From: Promicromonospora iranensis
Lineage (GTDB): Bacteria; Actinomycetota; Actinomycetes; Actinomycetales; Cellulomonadaceae
Length of the DNA stretch: 64,000 nucleotides
NCBI RefSeq assembly: GCF_028994775.1
Contig: NZ_JAJQMN010000006.1
Span: forward strand, 1-64,000
Reading direction: 5' to 3'
A program made the position numbers and the translations under genes. Below, in pieces: positions 48,212-57,774 of the stretch. Each line of letters begins with the position of its first letter. Within the stretch, counting starts at the first letter, position 1. The notes below the pieces were generated by a model. That model was not told where the DNA came from. It searched no databases and saw nothing but the letters and a program-made list of their open reading frames with translations.

Positions 48212-51200
48212 CTACGCCCGCGTGAAGCGGAGGGTGCGGACCTCGAACGGGCTGAGCTCCACGGCGACCGCGCCGTCCGACGTCAGGTCCGCGGCGCCGC
48301 CCTCGATGTCGTCCTCGATCAGGCTCACGGTGCGTGCACCGGACACCGGTGCGGCCACCGTGACGGTGCCCGACGCGCGACGGCCCAGCGCCTCGTAGAC
48401 GCGGACCACGAGATCGCCCGACCGGTCGTCGGCGAGCTTGACGGCCGACAGCGTCACGCCGCCCGACACGCTGACCAGAGGCTCGACGCCGGCACCACCG
48501 CGCAGTTCCCGCGGCCGCGCGCCGAACGTCGCACCCGCCTCGGTCGCCGCCGCGGTGTCCACACCGACCACGAGGCCGTACCGGTGGGTCTGGATCCCCT
48601 GGTCCGTCTCGGGGTCGGGGAACCGCGGCGCGCGCAGCAGCGACAGGCGCACGGTGGTCGTCACCTCGGGGACGCCCGGCGCAGGCGCCACCCCGTCGTC
48701 GGACACCTCACGGGTCACGTCGTACCCGTAGACCGAGTCATTGACCAGGCCGACGCCGAAGCCTGGCTCCTCGGCGAGCACCCACCGGTGCATGGAGGTC
48801 TCGAACTTGGCCGCCTCCCAGCTGGTGTTGGTGTGGGTCACCCGCTTGTGGAACCCGAACTGGGTCTCCGCCGCCATGTGCTCGGCGCGCACGTCGAGCG
48901 GGAACGCGACCTTGAGGAACTTCTCGGCCTCGTGCCAGTCGGTCTCCAGCGCGACCTCGAGGGTCCGGCTGCCCGGCGCGAGGGTGATCACCTGCTCGAG
49001 GGTGGAGGAGGAGAACGTCCGGCGCACGGTCACGACCGCCACACCCTCGTCGACGGTGGCGGTGACCTTCTCGGCCGCACGCAGGTCCGTCACCGAGTTG
49101 CGGTAGAACCGGTCGACGTCCCAGGCGTCCCACTTGTTCGGGAAGTCCTGGTGGAGCTGGAGCACGTTCGCCTCGCGGCCGGGCGCGACGGCGTCGCGGC
49201 CGGTGGCCAGGTCGATCGCGGACGTCACGTGCCCGGCCCCGTCCAGGGTGACCCGGACGAGGTCGTTCGCCAGCACGTAGCCGCCGTCGGGCAGCTCGGT
49301 CAGGGTGCTGGCCGCGGCGGCCGGGCCCGACGCCGGGGCCACGCCCAGGGCCGGCACCCCCGCCTGCGCGAACACCGCGGGGTTCGCCCGCAGGGCGGTG
49401 TCGCCCTCGCCCACCAGCGTCCGCAGGGAGCGCTCGATGATCTCCTGCGCACCCGCCGTGATCGCCGCGTGCTGCTCCATGGCCTCCCGGTGCACCCACG
49501 CGACCGACGTCCCGGGCAGGATGTCGTGGAACTGCAGCAGCAGCACCTGCTGCCACAGCGCGTCGAGCTCGTCGTACGGGTAGTCCGCACCGGTCCGGGC
49601 GGACGCCGTCGCCGCCCACACCTCCGCCTCGACCAGCAGCTGCTCGTTGCGGCGGTTGCCCTGCTTGGTCTTGTGCTGCGAGGTCAGCGTCGCCCGGTGC
49701 AGCTCCAGGTAGAGCTCGCCCACCCAGACAGCGCTGTCACTGGTCGCGTGCGCGGCCAGCTCCTCGCGAGCACGCTCGAAGAACGCGTCCGGGTGCTCCC
49801 AGCGGACCTTCGCGCTGCCCTCGAGATCGGCGAGCCGCTCGGCCTTGCCGGTCATCTCGCGGGTGGTGCCGCCACCGCCGTCGCCATAGCCGACCGGTGC
49901 GATCGAGCCGGTGGCGTGCCGGGACTCGTTGAACTGGCGTGTCGCCCGGGCGACCTCCTCGCCCGAGAGCTGCGAGTTGTAGGTGTCCATGGGCGGGAAG
50001 TGGGTCAGCACCCGCGAGCCGTCGATGCCCTCCCACCAGAACGTGTGGTGCGGGAACTTGTTGACCTGGTTCCACGAGATCTTCTGCGTGAAGAACCAGT
50101 CGAACCCGGCGCGGCGCACGAGCTGCGGCAGAGCCGGCGAGTAGCCGAACGAGTCCGGCAGCCAGACGCCGTGCGACCGCAGGCCGAACTCGCGCTCGAA
50201 GAACCGCTGCCCCTGGGAGAACTGGCGCGCGAGCGCCTCGCCCGACGGCATCACGGTGTCGGACTCCACCCACATGCCGCCCAGCGGCAGGAACCGCCCG
50301 GACGCCACCGCCTCCTTGACCCGGGCCCATACCTCGGGCCGGTGCTCCTTGACCCACGCGTACTGCTGCGCCGACGACATGCCGTAGACGAAGTCGTCGG
50401 TGCGGTCGATGAGGTCCGCCATGGACGACGTGGTCCGCGCGACCTTGCGGATCGTCTCCCGCACCGGCCACAGCCACGCGGAGTCGATGTGCGCGTGCCC
50501 GACCGCCGAGATCTCGTGAGCGCTCGCCTCCGCGGGGCTGGCGAGCACGTCCACGAGCGCCGTCCGGGCGGCCGCCGCCGTCTCGGGGATGCGCTGCAGG
50601 TCGAGCACGTCGAGGGCGTCGTCGAGGGCCTGCAGGATCCGCATGCGGCGCCGGCCCGTGGGCAGCTCGGCCTGCAGCTCGAGCAGCACCTCGACGTCGA
50701 GCGCGAGACCGTGCACCTCTGCCTCGAAGATCACGAGGTCCATGCGCCGCGTCGTGTACAGGGGACGCGGCGAGGACGTCCTGGTGTCGCCCTCCTGGGT
50801 CTGCCGGAACATGTCGTGCCCGAGCAGCACCGGGTTCGAGGCCGCCTCCAGGAGCAGCTCGACCTGCTCGCCGCCCACCGCGGCGTCCACCACCGGGATG
50901 TACTGGTTGCGCGGGTTGATCGACTTCACCGTGGTGCCGTCCGGCCGGTAGACCAGCGCCTCGGCCTGGAAGCCCGGCATGCTCGCGTCGAAGCCGAGGT
51001 CGACCACCGCCTCGACGGCGCGGCCCGCCCACTCGGCAGGCACCGATCCGGTCAGCCGGAACCAGGTGGTGCCCCAGGCCCTGCCCCACGGCGTACCCAC
51101 CTCGTAGGGCTCCATGGCGAGGGCCAGGCCCTCCTGCGGGGGGACCGGTTCCCCCGGAAGCACGTGCCACTCGACGCCGAGCGGGACGGACGTCCCGTGG

Positions 51201-51271
51201 ACCGCCGGCCAGATGCGCTCCGTCAGCACGCGTTGTACGCGCCCGGTGGTCAGTGTGATGTCGTCATGCAT
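48212..51271 (-). CDS. GH38 alpha-mannosidase
   Basis: Zinc-dependent retaining alpha-mannosidase of 1019 residues, cytoplasmic (no signal peptide). Zinc and catalytic motifs are VGHAHIDSAWLWPVRE and GVWLPDSFGYSPALPQL (nucleophile Asp in this strand). Further along are the LQFHDILPGTSVAWVHREA segment and the C-terminal beta-sandwich. GGGGAGG precedes the ATG. It is transcribed separately from the lacI operon but lies next to it, supporting joint use on mannosides. Confidence 0.94.
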   Translation of the reverse strand: MHDDITLTTGRVQRVLTERIWPAVHGTSVPLGVEWHVLPGEPVPPQEGLALAMEPYEVGTPWGRAWGTTWFRLTGSVPAEWAGRAVEAVVDLGFDASMPGFQAEALVYRPDGTTVKSINPRNQYIPVVDAAVGGEQVELLLEAASNPVLLGHDMFRQTQEGDTRTSSPRPLYTTRRMDLVIFEAEVHGLALDVEVLLELQAELPTGRRRMRILQALDDALDVLDLQRIPETAAAARTALVDVLASPAEASAHEISAVGHAHIDSAWLWPVRETIRKVARTTSSMADLIDRTDDFVYGMSSAQQYAWVKEHRPEVWARVKEAVASGRFLPLGGMWVESDTVMPSGEALARQFSQGQRFFEREFGLRSHGVWLPDSFGYSPALPQLVRRAGFDWFFTQKISWNQVNKFPHHTFWWEGIDGSRVLTHFPPMDTYNSQLSGEEVARATRQFNESRHATGSIAPVGYGDGGGGTTREMTGKAERLADLEGSAKVRWEHPDAFFERAREELAAHATSDSAVWVGELYLELHRATLTSQHKTKQGNRRNEQLLVEAEVWAATASARTGADYPYDELDALWQQVLLLQFHDILPGTSVAWVHREAMEQHAAITAGAQEIIERSLRTLVGEGDTALRANPAVFAQAGVPALGVAPASGPAAAASTLTELPDGGYVLANDLVRVTLDGAGHVTSAIDLATGRDAVAPGREANVLQLHQDFPNKWDAWDVDRFYRNSVTDLRAAEKVTATVDEGVAVVTVRRTFSSSTLEQVITLAPGSRTLEVALETDWHEAEKFLKVAFPLDVRAEHMAAETQFGFHKRVTHTNTSWEAAKFETSMHRWVLAEEPGFGVGLVNDSVYGYDVTREVSDDGVAPAPGVPEVTTTVRLSLLRAPRFPDPETDQGIQTHRYGLVVGVDTAAATEAGATFGARPRELRGGAGVEPLVSVSGGVTLSAVKLADDRSGDLVVRVYEALGRRASGTVTVAAPVSGARTVSLIEDDIEGGAADLTSDGAVAVELSPFEVRTLRFTRA

Positions 51272-51290
51272 CGAAGGGCCTCCCCTGTGT

Positions 51291-51313
51291 CACCGTTGAA
51301 CGGTGGCAGGCTA
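51291..51313 (-). promoter_or_regulatory. Promoter and operator of the GH38 gene
   Basis: On the minus strand a TAGCCT -10 (51308-51313) is followed by the dyad CACCGTT-C-AACGGTG (51291-51305), placed at the expected start point. A repressor here would block initiation. The dyad differs from the LacI operator at 48048, so a second regulator may be involved. Confidence 0.5.
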
Positions 51314-51365
51314 GCCCAGAAGAGATGTTCACCCGCACCCCTGTCGGGATGGAAAGATGGTCTCC

Positions 51366-51743
51366 ATGAGCTCCATCGACGAGACCCCTGCCGACTTCCA
51401 GGCTCCGGTAGGCCCTGACCAGGCAACACGCGATATCGCCGAGGTCGCGGCCGTCGAGGTCATCACGACCGCCGCCGTGCACCTCATGAGTGCCGCCGCC
51501 GTGAAGTGCGGCCTGGCCGAGGGCGACGACGCCGAGGAGCTCAAAGACCTCGACGAGGCCCGCAAGCTGATCACCGCGCTCGCCGCGCTGGTGGTCGCGA
51601 GCGCGCCCGACATCGGCAACCAGCACGCCCGCTCGCTGCGTGACGGCCTGCGCAGCCTCCAGCTCGCGTTCCGTGAGGCGTCGGTCATCCCCGACGCGCC
51701 GGGCGAGGGGCCGGGCGAGAAGTACACGGGTTCCGTCGTCTGA
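51366..51743 (+). CDS. DUF1844-family protein
   Basis: A 125-residue protein with the DUF1844 core DIAEVAAVEVITTAAVHLMSAAAVKCGL and LDEARKLITALAALV. Role unknown. In many actinobacteria it lies close to infC; here the two are separated by the 12 kb catalase and mannosidase block. Its stop overlaps the next ATG (TGATG). Confidence 0.85.
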   Translation: MSSIDETPADFQAPVGPDQATRDIAEVAAVEVITTAAVHLMSAAAVKCGLAEGDDAEELKDLDEARKLITALAALVVASAPDIGNQHARSLRDGLRSLQLAFREASVIPDAPGEGPGEKYTGSVV

Positions 51744-52291
51744 TGACCGAGGCCCCCGTCGTGGCGGCCCCCGGCCCTGCTCGGGCACCGGGGCCGCGCC
51801 GTGGTTCACGCTGGCTCGCCGTACTGCTGGTCGCCACGATCGCCGTCGGCGCCTACCTGTGGGTGACGACCGTCCGCTGGCAGCGCAGCTCCGCCGAGTG
51901 GGAGGGCAAGGCGCACGAGTACGCCGAGGAGGTGGCGTCGTTGCGGATGCAGCTCGACGGTGCCAACACCGAGCTGCAGGCCGCCCGCGACCAGCTGTCC
52001 ACCGCGACGGCGCGGATCACGGACCTGGCGAACGAGAAGGCCCAGCTCGGTGACGAGAACGTGGCGTCGCAGCAGTACCTCGACTACCAGACCCAGGTCA
52101 GCGCGGCAGCGGCCACCGTGGCCTCGGCGCTCGGGCAGTGCGTGTCGGGCCAGGAGCAGCTGGTCGGCTACCTCAAGGACGCCGACCAGTACGAGGCAGC
52201 CGACCTGGGCCGCTACGAGCGTCAGGTCGGCGCGCTGTGCGAGGACGCCGAGCAGGCGAACCAGGCGCTGCAGCGGGAGCTGCGCCCGTGA
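51743..52291 (+). CDS. Membrane-anchored coiled-coil protein
   Basis: A 182-residue protein. One transmembrane helix at about 23-42 (WLAVLLVATIAVGAYLWV), then a coiled coil from about 50 to 105 (heptads such as EEVASLRMQLDGANTELQAARDQL). The C-terminal helical domain has two Cys (QCVSG, ALCED). No known family. It overlaps both neighbours by 1-4 bases, so it likely works with the secreted protease downstream. Confidence 0.7.
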   Translation: MTEAPVVAAPGPARAPGPRRGSRWLAVLLVATIAVGAYLWVTTVRWQRSSAEWEGKAHEYAEEVASLRMQLDGANTELQAARDQLSTATARITDLANEKAQLGDENVASQQYLDYQTQVSAAAATVASALGQCVSGQEQLVGYLKDADQYEAADLGRYERQVGALCEDAEQANQALQRELRP

Positions 52292-53037
52292 GGTCGGGGC
52301 CGCGCTCGCTCGCGCGCCGCGCCCTCGTCGTCGGGACGCTCTTCCTGACCGGTGCGCTGGGCGGCTGCGGTGTGCTGCCGCCGATGCCGGAGCCGGTCCC
52401 GAGCGACATCGTCCCGTCCACCCCCGTCGGGCTCTCCCCCGCTGCCGGCGGCGACGCCCTGAGCCCCGACGGCTTCGACGCCGTCGAGCGCATGGCGGTC
52501 CGGATCCGCAACGTGGGCTGCGAGGAGCTGTCCACGGGCTCCGGCTTCGCGATCGACGAGCACACGCTGATCACGAACAAGCATGTGGTCGCCGACTCGA
52601 AGGATCTCGAGGTCAGCACGTACGACGGGCATGACATCACGGTCGGTGCCACCTCGACGGCAGGTCTCGCGGACCTCGCCGTCGTCCGGACCACCGATCC
52701 CCTGCCGTCGCACCCGGAGCTCGCCGGGTCCGACCCGAAACCCGGCGACCCCGTCACCGTGGTGGGCTACCCGGCAGGCGGCGAGCTCACCGTGACGGAG
52801 GGCGAGGTCATGGGCACCACGCGGGACCCGCTCAACGCGAACCTCGGCGAGGTGCTGCTCACCGACGCTCCCGTCGAGCCCGGCTCGTCGGGGTCCGCGG
52901 CCCTGGACGACAAGGGGCGGGTGATCGGCGTCGTCTATGCGAAGACCGCGGACGACAACAGCCTGCTCGTGCCGCTGTCGACGCTCCAGGACATGCTGGC
53001 CGACGACACGGCATTCACCCCGGCAAAGGGCTGCTGA
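52288..53037 (+). CDS. Trypsin-like serine protease lipoprotein
   Basis: A 249-residue exported S1/HtrA-like protease. The lipobox LGGC puts the anchor on Cys-27. The catalytic triad is visible: His in TNKHVVAD, Asp in GLADLAVV, Ser in PGSSGSA. No PDZ domain follows. GTG at 52288 overlaps the previous stop (GTGA). Likely a membrane-bound quality-control or processing protease; target unknown. It is convergent with sseB. Confidence 0.85.
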   Translation: MRSGPRSLARRALVVGTLFLTGALGGCGVLPPMPEPVPSDIVPSTPVGLSPAAGGDALSPDGFDAVERMAVRIRNVGCEELSTGSGFAIDEHTLITNKHVVADSKDLEVSTYDGHDITVGATSTAGLADLAVVRTTDPLPSHPELAGSDPKPGDPVTVVGYPAGGELTVTEGEVMGTTRDPLNANLGEVLLTDAPVEPGSSGSAALDDKGRVIGVVYAKTADDNSLLVPLSTLQDMLADDTAFTPAKGC

Positions 53038-53059
53038 GCGCCTGGACCCGTCCGGGCGG

Positions 53060-53788
53060 TCAGCGGGCCGCGCCGATCCGCAGCTCCAGCGAGTCCACCC
53101 GCGACGAGATCACCTCTGACGCCGCGAGCCGGGCGTTGACCTGGGCCAGCACCGCATCGAGGCCGGCCCGGTCCAGGCCCGGGTTCAGGCCGAGCACCAC
53201 CGCGACCTCCGCCTTGCGGCCGGGCTCGGCGTGCGCCCGCACCACGTGCTGCACCGGGGCGGCGGCGACGGCCACCTCCGCGGCGACCTCCGGGTCCACC
53301 GCCAGGCCGTCCTCGTGCGGCACCAGCGCCGGCCGCCACTCCTTGCCCTGCGCCAGCGCCCATACGGCGGGCCGGGGTACGAGCGCCGTCGACGGACCGG
53401 CGGGGTCGACGACGATCAGCGCCCAGTTCTCGTTGACCGCCGACAGCGCCGCACGCGACGCCTCGACCGGCACGGGCCGCGCGTCGGCCCGCCACGCCTG
53501 CATGGCCGCCACCGACGTGAACACGGGCAGTGCCCGGCGGCCGTCCGGGGCCTCCAGCGCCACGACGCCGGACGACGCCTCCTTGTCGACGGTGAGCCCG
53601 TCCGGGTTCTGCTCGGCGACGCCGAGCTCGGCCAGGACCGGCACGAGCACCCGGGTCTCGGCCAGCCGCAGGACGACGTCGCGCAGCGGAGTGGTCCCGG
53701 TCGTGTAGCCGGCGAGCAGCCGGGTCAGCTCATCGTCGGCCGAGCCGTCGTCGTCCGCGAACTGGCTGGACGGCTGGATCGACTTCAC
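53060..53788 (-). CDS. SseB-family protein
   Basis: A 242-residue protein with an N-terminal SseB-like fold ([12 protein letters not shown]..., [25 protein letters not shown]). A C-terminal half of unknown role ends [14 protein letters not shown]. In actinobacteria it commonly follows hisA, as here; function unknown. GTG start overlaps the priA stop (GTGA), so it is the last gene of the his operon. Confidence 0.82.
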   Translation of the reverse strand: MKSIQPSSQFADDDGSADDELTRLLAGYTTGTTPLRDVVLRLAETRVLVPVLAELGVAEQNPDGLTVDKEASSGVVALEAPDGRRALPVFTSVAAMQAWRADARPVPVEASRAALSAVNENWALIVVDPAGPSTALVPRPAVWALAQGKEWRPALVPHEDGLAVDPEVAAEVAVAAAPVQHVVRAHAEPGRKAEVAVVLGLNPGLDRAGLDAVLAQVNARLAASEVISSRVDSLELRIGAAR

Positions 53789-54528
53789 TCTCCGACCTCG
53801 GCGGCCGGGCGGCCGGCGACGTCGAGCGCCTCGGGCAGGGTGAACGCCCCGGCGTACAGCGCCTTGCCGACGACCGCGCCCTCGATGGTGCCGAGCGCGC
53901 GCAGGGCGGTCAGGTCGTCGAGCGAGGAGATGCCGCCCGAGGCGACGACGTGCGCGGTGGTGCGCGCGGCGACGTCGGACAGGAGCTCGAGGTTGGGGCC
54001 GCGCAGCGTGCCGTCCTTGGTCACGTCGGTGACGACGTAGCGGGCGCAGCCCGCCTCGTCCAGGCGGGCGAGGACCTCCCAGAGGTCGCCGCCCTCCTTG
54101 GTCCAGCCGCGGGCGGCGAGCGTCGTGCCGCGCACGTCGAGCCCCACGGCCACGCGGTCACCGTGCTGGGCGATGACCTTGGCCGTCCAGGCCGGGTCCT
54201 CGAGCGCCGCGGTGCCCAGGTTGACGCGCCGCGCGCCGGTCGCGAGCGCGCGCTCCAGCGACTCGTCGTCGCGGATACCGCCCGACAGCTCGACCTGCAC
54301 GTCCAGCTCACCGACGACCCGCGCGAGCAGCTCGGCGTTGGAACCGCGCCCGAAGGCGGCGTCCAGGTCCACGAGGTGGACCCACTCGGCGCCGCCGGAC
54401 TGCCAGTCCAGGGCAGCGGTCAGGGGGTCGCCGTACGAGGTCTCCGAGCCGGCCTCGCCCTGGACGAGGCGGACGGCCTGGCCGTCGGCGACGTCGACGG
54501 CGGGCAGGAGCACGAGGCGGTCGGTCAT
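53785..54528 (-). CDS. hisA: Phosphoribosyl isomerase (HisA, probably PriA)
   Basis: A 247-residue TIM barrel catalysing the fourth-step isomerisation of histidine synthesis (ProFAR to PRFAR). General-base Asp in [12 protein letters not shown] and general-acid Asp in [15 protein letters not shown]. In actinobacteria this enzyme usually also serves tryptophan synthesis (PriA), since trpF is lacking; that cannot be confirmed from the window. GGAGAG precedes the ATG. Confidence 0.93.
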   Translation of the reverse strand: MTDRLVLLPAVDVADGQAVRLVQGEAGSETSYGDPLTAALDWQSGGAEWVHLVDLDAAFGRGSNAELLARVVGELDVQVELSGGIRDDESLERALATGARRVNLGTAALEDPAWTAKVIAQHGDRVAVGLDVRGTTLAARGWTKEGGDLWEVLARLDEAGCARYVVTDVTKDGTLRGPNLELLSDVAARTTAHVVASGGISSLDDLTALRALGTIEGAVVGKALYAGAFTLPEALDVAGRPAAEVGE

Positions 54529-54544
54529 GTCTCTCCAAGGTCTG

Positions 54545-54615
54545 TGTCTGTCGGAGCTGAGTGCTGGGTATCTGTTGCATCGGCCCTCGTAGGCCGACAG
54601 ATATCCAGCACTCAG
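54545..54615 (-). repeat. Palindrome between hisH and hisA
   Basis: 19-base arms (54557-54575 and 54597-54615) pair with one mismatch. CTGTCGG at 54548-54554 can pair instead with CCGACAG at 54594-54600. It lies inside the his operon, downstream of hisH, where it may cause partial termination before hisA. Confidence 0.75.
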
Positions 54616-54651
54616 CGGGTGGTGCGGTGGTGTGGTCGTGCAGTGGTGCGG

Positions 54652-55296
54652 TCAGGCGAGCGAGCGGACCCAGTTCTCCAGGAGCCGCGCCCCGGCGTCG
54701 CCCGACTTCTCGGGGTGGAACTGGGTCGCCGCCAGGGGGCCGTCCTCCACCGCTGCGACGAAGCGCCCGCCGTGGTCGGCCCAGGTCACCTTCGGCGGCG
54801 AGAAGACCCCCACCGCGTTCTCGTCGTGCCCCTTGGCGAACGTCTGCGCGGCGTAGGAGTGCACGAAGTAGAAGCGTTCGTCGGCGATTCCCTCGAACAG
54901 GGTCGAACCAGCGGGCACCTCCACGGGCGACCAGCCCATGTGCGGTACGACGGGGGCTCCCAGCCGCTCGACGACGCCGGGCCACTCCCCCATGCCCTCG
55001 GCCCGCTCACCGTGCTCCACCCCGGCGTCGAACATCACCTGCATGCCCACGCAGATACCGAGGACCGGACGGTTGCCGGCCAGCCTGCGGCCCACCACCT
55101 CGTGCCCGCGGACGACCTTCAGGCCCGCCATGCACGCTGCGAACGCGCCGACGCCCGGGACCACGAGGCCGTCGGCCTCCTGCGCGGCCGCCCGGTCGGC
55201 GGTCAGCGTCACGTCCGCGCCGACCCGCTCCAGGGAGCGGACGGCAGACCGGACGTTGCCGAAGCCGTAGTCGAGGACGACGACCCTTGCGCCCAT
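54652..55296 (-). CDS. hisH: Imidazole glycerol phosphate synthase, glutaminase subunit
   Basis: Supplies ammonia to HisF. 214 residues, class I amidotransferase: nucleophile Cys in [11 protein letters not shown], catalytic His and Glu in [11 protein letters not shown]. hisF is not in the window. ATG at 55296 is two bases past the stop of the unknown gene. Confidence 0.95.
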   Translation of the reverse strand: MGARVVVLDYGFGNVRSAVRSLERVGADVTLTADRAAAQEADGLVVPGVGAFAACMAGLKVVRGHEVVGRRLAGNRPVLGICVGMQVMFDAGVEHGERAEGMGEWPGVVERLGAPVVPHMGWSPVEVPAGSTLFEGIADERFYFVHSYAAQTFAKGHDENAVGVFSPPKVTWADHGGRFVAAVEDGPLAATQFHPEKSGDAGARLLENWVRSLA

Positions 55297-55298
55297 GC

Positions 55299-55904
55299 TC
55301 AGGCCCCGTCCGTGCTGCCCGAGCCGGGCTCGCCCTTGCCCATGCCCTTGCGGGCCTTGCGGGCCGCGGACGTCAGCATCCACACCGCCTTGAACTTGCT
55401 GATCGACGTGGAGCCGACCACGCCGTCCAGGTCGGCCACGCTGGTGGCACCCGTCAGCAGGTCGACCACGTTGTCGGGGGCGCCGCCCAGCACGAGGCCC
55501 GGGGCGAGCTCGTCGCCGCGGACGCCGTCGGCGAACCGGACGGCGGTCATCTGCTCGCCGGTGCGGGTCACGAGGACGAGCGGGACACCCCGCACGAGCT
55601 GCGAGATCGCCGCGGCGGCCTGTTCCGGGGCGTCGCCGGCGAGGTCCTTGAGGACCGCGACCGCGCCGATCGACGTGGGTACCGCGTCGAGGTCGAGCTG
55701 TGCCAGGGAGCTGGCCGCCGCGAGCGGTTCGGCGCCGGCGATCTGCGTGATGACCGCAGCGAACTCGGGCTGGCCGCCACCGGTCAGGGACGACAGGTCG
55801 TCCGGGATCTCGAGGTTGTCGAGGTCGAAGTCGGGCAGGTCGTCGCCGGCCGGCGTGCTGCTGCTGCTGGACCCGTCGTTCTCGGGCCTGGTGCTGTCGG
55901 ACAT
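55299..55904 (-). CDS. Unknown protein encoded inside the his operon
   Basis: A 201-residue protein I do not recognise. Residues 1-40 are acidic and Ser-rich (low complexity). Residues 45-165 form an alternating beta/alpha domain ([46 protein letters not shown]). The end is basic ([12 protein letters not shown]). Tight packing between hisB (5 bases) and hisH (2 bases) implies co-expression, though a role in histidine synthesis is not implied by any motif. Confidence 0.75.
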   Translation of the reverse strand: MSDSTRPENDGSSSSSTPAGDDLPDFDLDNLEIPDDLSSLTGGGQPEFAAVITQIAGAEPLAAASSLAQLDLDAVPTSIGAVAVLKDLAGDAPEQAAAAISQLVRGVPLVLVTRTGEQMTAVRFADGVRGDELAPGLVLGGAPDNVVDLLTGATSVADLDGVVGSTSISKFKAVWMLTSAARKARKGMGKGEPGSGSTDGA

Positions 55905-55909
55905 GGCTG

Positions 55910-56509
55910 CTAGAGCGCACCCTTCGTGGACGGGATGCCGTCGACCCGCGGGTCGACGGCGACGGCGGCGCGCAGCGCACGCGCCAGCGCCTTGAACTGA
56001 GCTTCGACGATGTGGTGCGGGTCCCGGCCTGCGAGCACCCGCACGTGCAGGCAGATACCCGCGTGGTGGGCTATCGACTCCAGCACGTGCCGCGTCAGCG
56101 AGCCGGTGAAGTGGCCGCCGATGAGGTGGTACTCCTGGCCGGCGGGCTCCCCCTCGTGCACCAGGTAGGGCCTGCCCGACACGTCCACCACGGCCTGGGC
56201 GAGCGCCTCGTCGAGCGGCACGAGGGCGTCACCGAACCGGGAGATGCCCGCCTTGTCGCCGAGCGCCTCACGCAGCGCCTCGCCGATGCTGATGGCGACG
56301 TCCTCCACCGTGTGGTGGGCGTCGATGTGGGTGTCACCGGTCGCCTGCACGGTGAGGTCGATCAGCGAGTGCTTGCCGAGCGCGGTGAGCATGTGGTCGT
56401 AGAACGGCACGCTCGTGCTGATCTCGGTCCGCCCGGTGCCGTCCAGGTCGAGCTCGACCAGCACCTTCGACTCGGAGGTGGCGCGCTCGACGCGTGCTGT
56501 CCTGCTCAT
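55910..56509 (-). CDS. hisB: Imidazoleglycerol-phosphate dehydratase
   Basis: Sixth step of histidine synthesis; manganese enzyme. 199 residues, monofunctional. Metal-binding repeats [12 protein letters not shown] and [12 protein letters not shown] are present, with the substrate segment [11 protein letters not shown] overlaps the hisC stop (ATGA). Confidence 0.96.
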   Translation of the reverse strand: MSRTARVERATSESKVLVELDLDGTGRTEISTSVPFYDHMLTALGKHSLIDLTVQATGDTHIDAHHTVEDVAISIGEALREALGDKAGISRFGDALVPLDEALAQAVVDVSGRPYLVHEGEPAGQEYHLIGGHFTGSLTRHVLESIAHHAGICLHVRVLAGRDPHHIVEAQFKALARALRAAVAVDPRVDGIPSTKGAL

Positions 56510-57696
56510 GACTGTTCCTCTCCCTGCTGCCGCAGGACCTCGGTGAGCGCCGCGCGGAACGCGGCCATCTCGGCGGACGTGCCGATCGACACCCGCAGCC
56601 AGCCCTCGGGGCCGGTCTCGCGGATCAGGACACCGCGGTCCAGGAGACCCTGCCACACGGCGTGCCGATCGCTGAACCTGCCGAACAGGACGAAGTTGGC
56701 GTCGGTGTCGGCGACCTCGAACGGGAGGCCGCTCGGGAGCCGCTGCGCGCGCAGCCAGTCGACGCACGCGTCGCGCTCGGCGCGCAGCGTGGCGACCTGA
56801 GCCATGAGGGACTCGCGGTGACGCAGCGCGGCGCCTGCCGCGGCCTGCGTGATGGCGCTCAGGTGGTAGGGCAGTCGTACGATCCGGAGCGCGTCGACGA
56901 AGTCACCGGACGCGACCAGGTAGCCGAGCCGGGCACCGGCCGCGGCGAACGCCTTGGACATGGTGCGCGTGACCGCCAGGTTCGGGTACCGCGCCAGCAG
57001 CGCCACGGCGGACGGCGTGCCGGGACGCCGGAACTCCGCATAGGCCTCGTCCACCACGACGACAGGGTGCGCGCCGTCGAGGTCGACGGTCAGGGCGGCC
57101 TCGCAGACCGCCTCGACGGTGGCCGACGGCATCGCGGTCCCGGTCGGGTTGTTGGGGCTGGCCAGCAGGATGACCGACGGACGCACCTCACGGATGGTCT
57201 CGGCGGCATAGGCCGGGTCGAGCGTGAAGTCCTCCTGGCGGCGGCCCACCACCCAGGCCGTGTGCGTGTCGCGCGCGTACTCCGGGTACATCGAGTACGT
57301 GGGCGCGAACGACAGGGCTGTGCGGCCGGGCCCGCCGAAGGCCTGCAGCACGTGCTGCATCACCTCGTTGGACCCGTTAGCCGCCCACACGTCCAGGTGC
57401 TCCAGGTCGACGCCGGTCTCCACCGCGAGGTAGTCCGCGAGGTCCTGGCGGAGGACCGTCGCTTCGCGGTCCGGGTAGCGGTTCATCCCGCGAGCGGCGC
57501 GCGCCACCTCCTCGGCGATGGTGGCGACCACCTCCTCGCCGGGCGGGTACGGGTTCTCGTTGACGTTCAGCAGCACCGGGACGTCGAGCTGCGGCGCGCC
57601 GTACGGCTTCTCGTTCGCCAGCTCCGGGCGCAGCGGCAGCCGCACCGAGGGCGCGCTGTCCTCCGCGCTGTGCTGGTCGACGGCGTGGGTCATCAC
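56506..57696 (-). CDS. hisC: Histidinol-phosphate aminotransferase
   Basis: PLP enzyme of the class I/II fold, 396 residues. [13 protein letters not shown] and VVDEAYAEF are cofactor-pocket motifs; the PLP Lys lies in [17 protein letters not shown]. The GTG at 57696 sits exactly six bases after TAGACT, so I take it as a leaderless start; an ATG follows in the next codon. It heads the leftward his operon. hisD, normally next to it, is at 63347 on the other strand. Confidence 0.95.
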   Translation of the reverse strand: MMTHAVDQHSAEDSAPSVRLPLRPELANEKPYGAPQLDVPVLLNVNENPYPPGEEVVATIAEEVARAARGMNRYPDREATVLRQDLADYLAVETGVDLEHLDVWAANGSNEVMQHVLQAFGGPGRTALSFAPTYSMYPEYARDTHTAWVVGRRQEDFTLDPAYAAETIREVRPSVILLASPNNPTGTAMPSATVEAVCEAALTVDLDGAHPVVVVDEAYAEFRRPGTPSAVALLARYPNLAVTRTMSKAFAAAGARLGYLVASGDFVDALRIVRLPYHLSAITQAAAGAALRHRESLMAQVATLRAERDACVDWLRAQRLPSGLPFEVADTDANFVLFGRFSDRHAVWQGLLDRGVLIRETGPEGWLRVSIGTSAEMAAFRAALTEVLRQQGEEQS

Positions 57697-57774
57697 CGGA
57701 CCAGTCTACGAACCGTGCGGCACCGACCCGGTGTGAGTCCGCCCACCGGGCGCGTGGGCAACGTCACCCCGCGC

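Noticed and set aside
51743-53037. Coiled-coil protein plus protease as an anti-phage module
   Set aside because: The overlap suggests a functional pair, but the lipoprotein anchor and envelope location fit surface quality control. No effector domain is visible.
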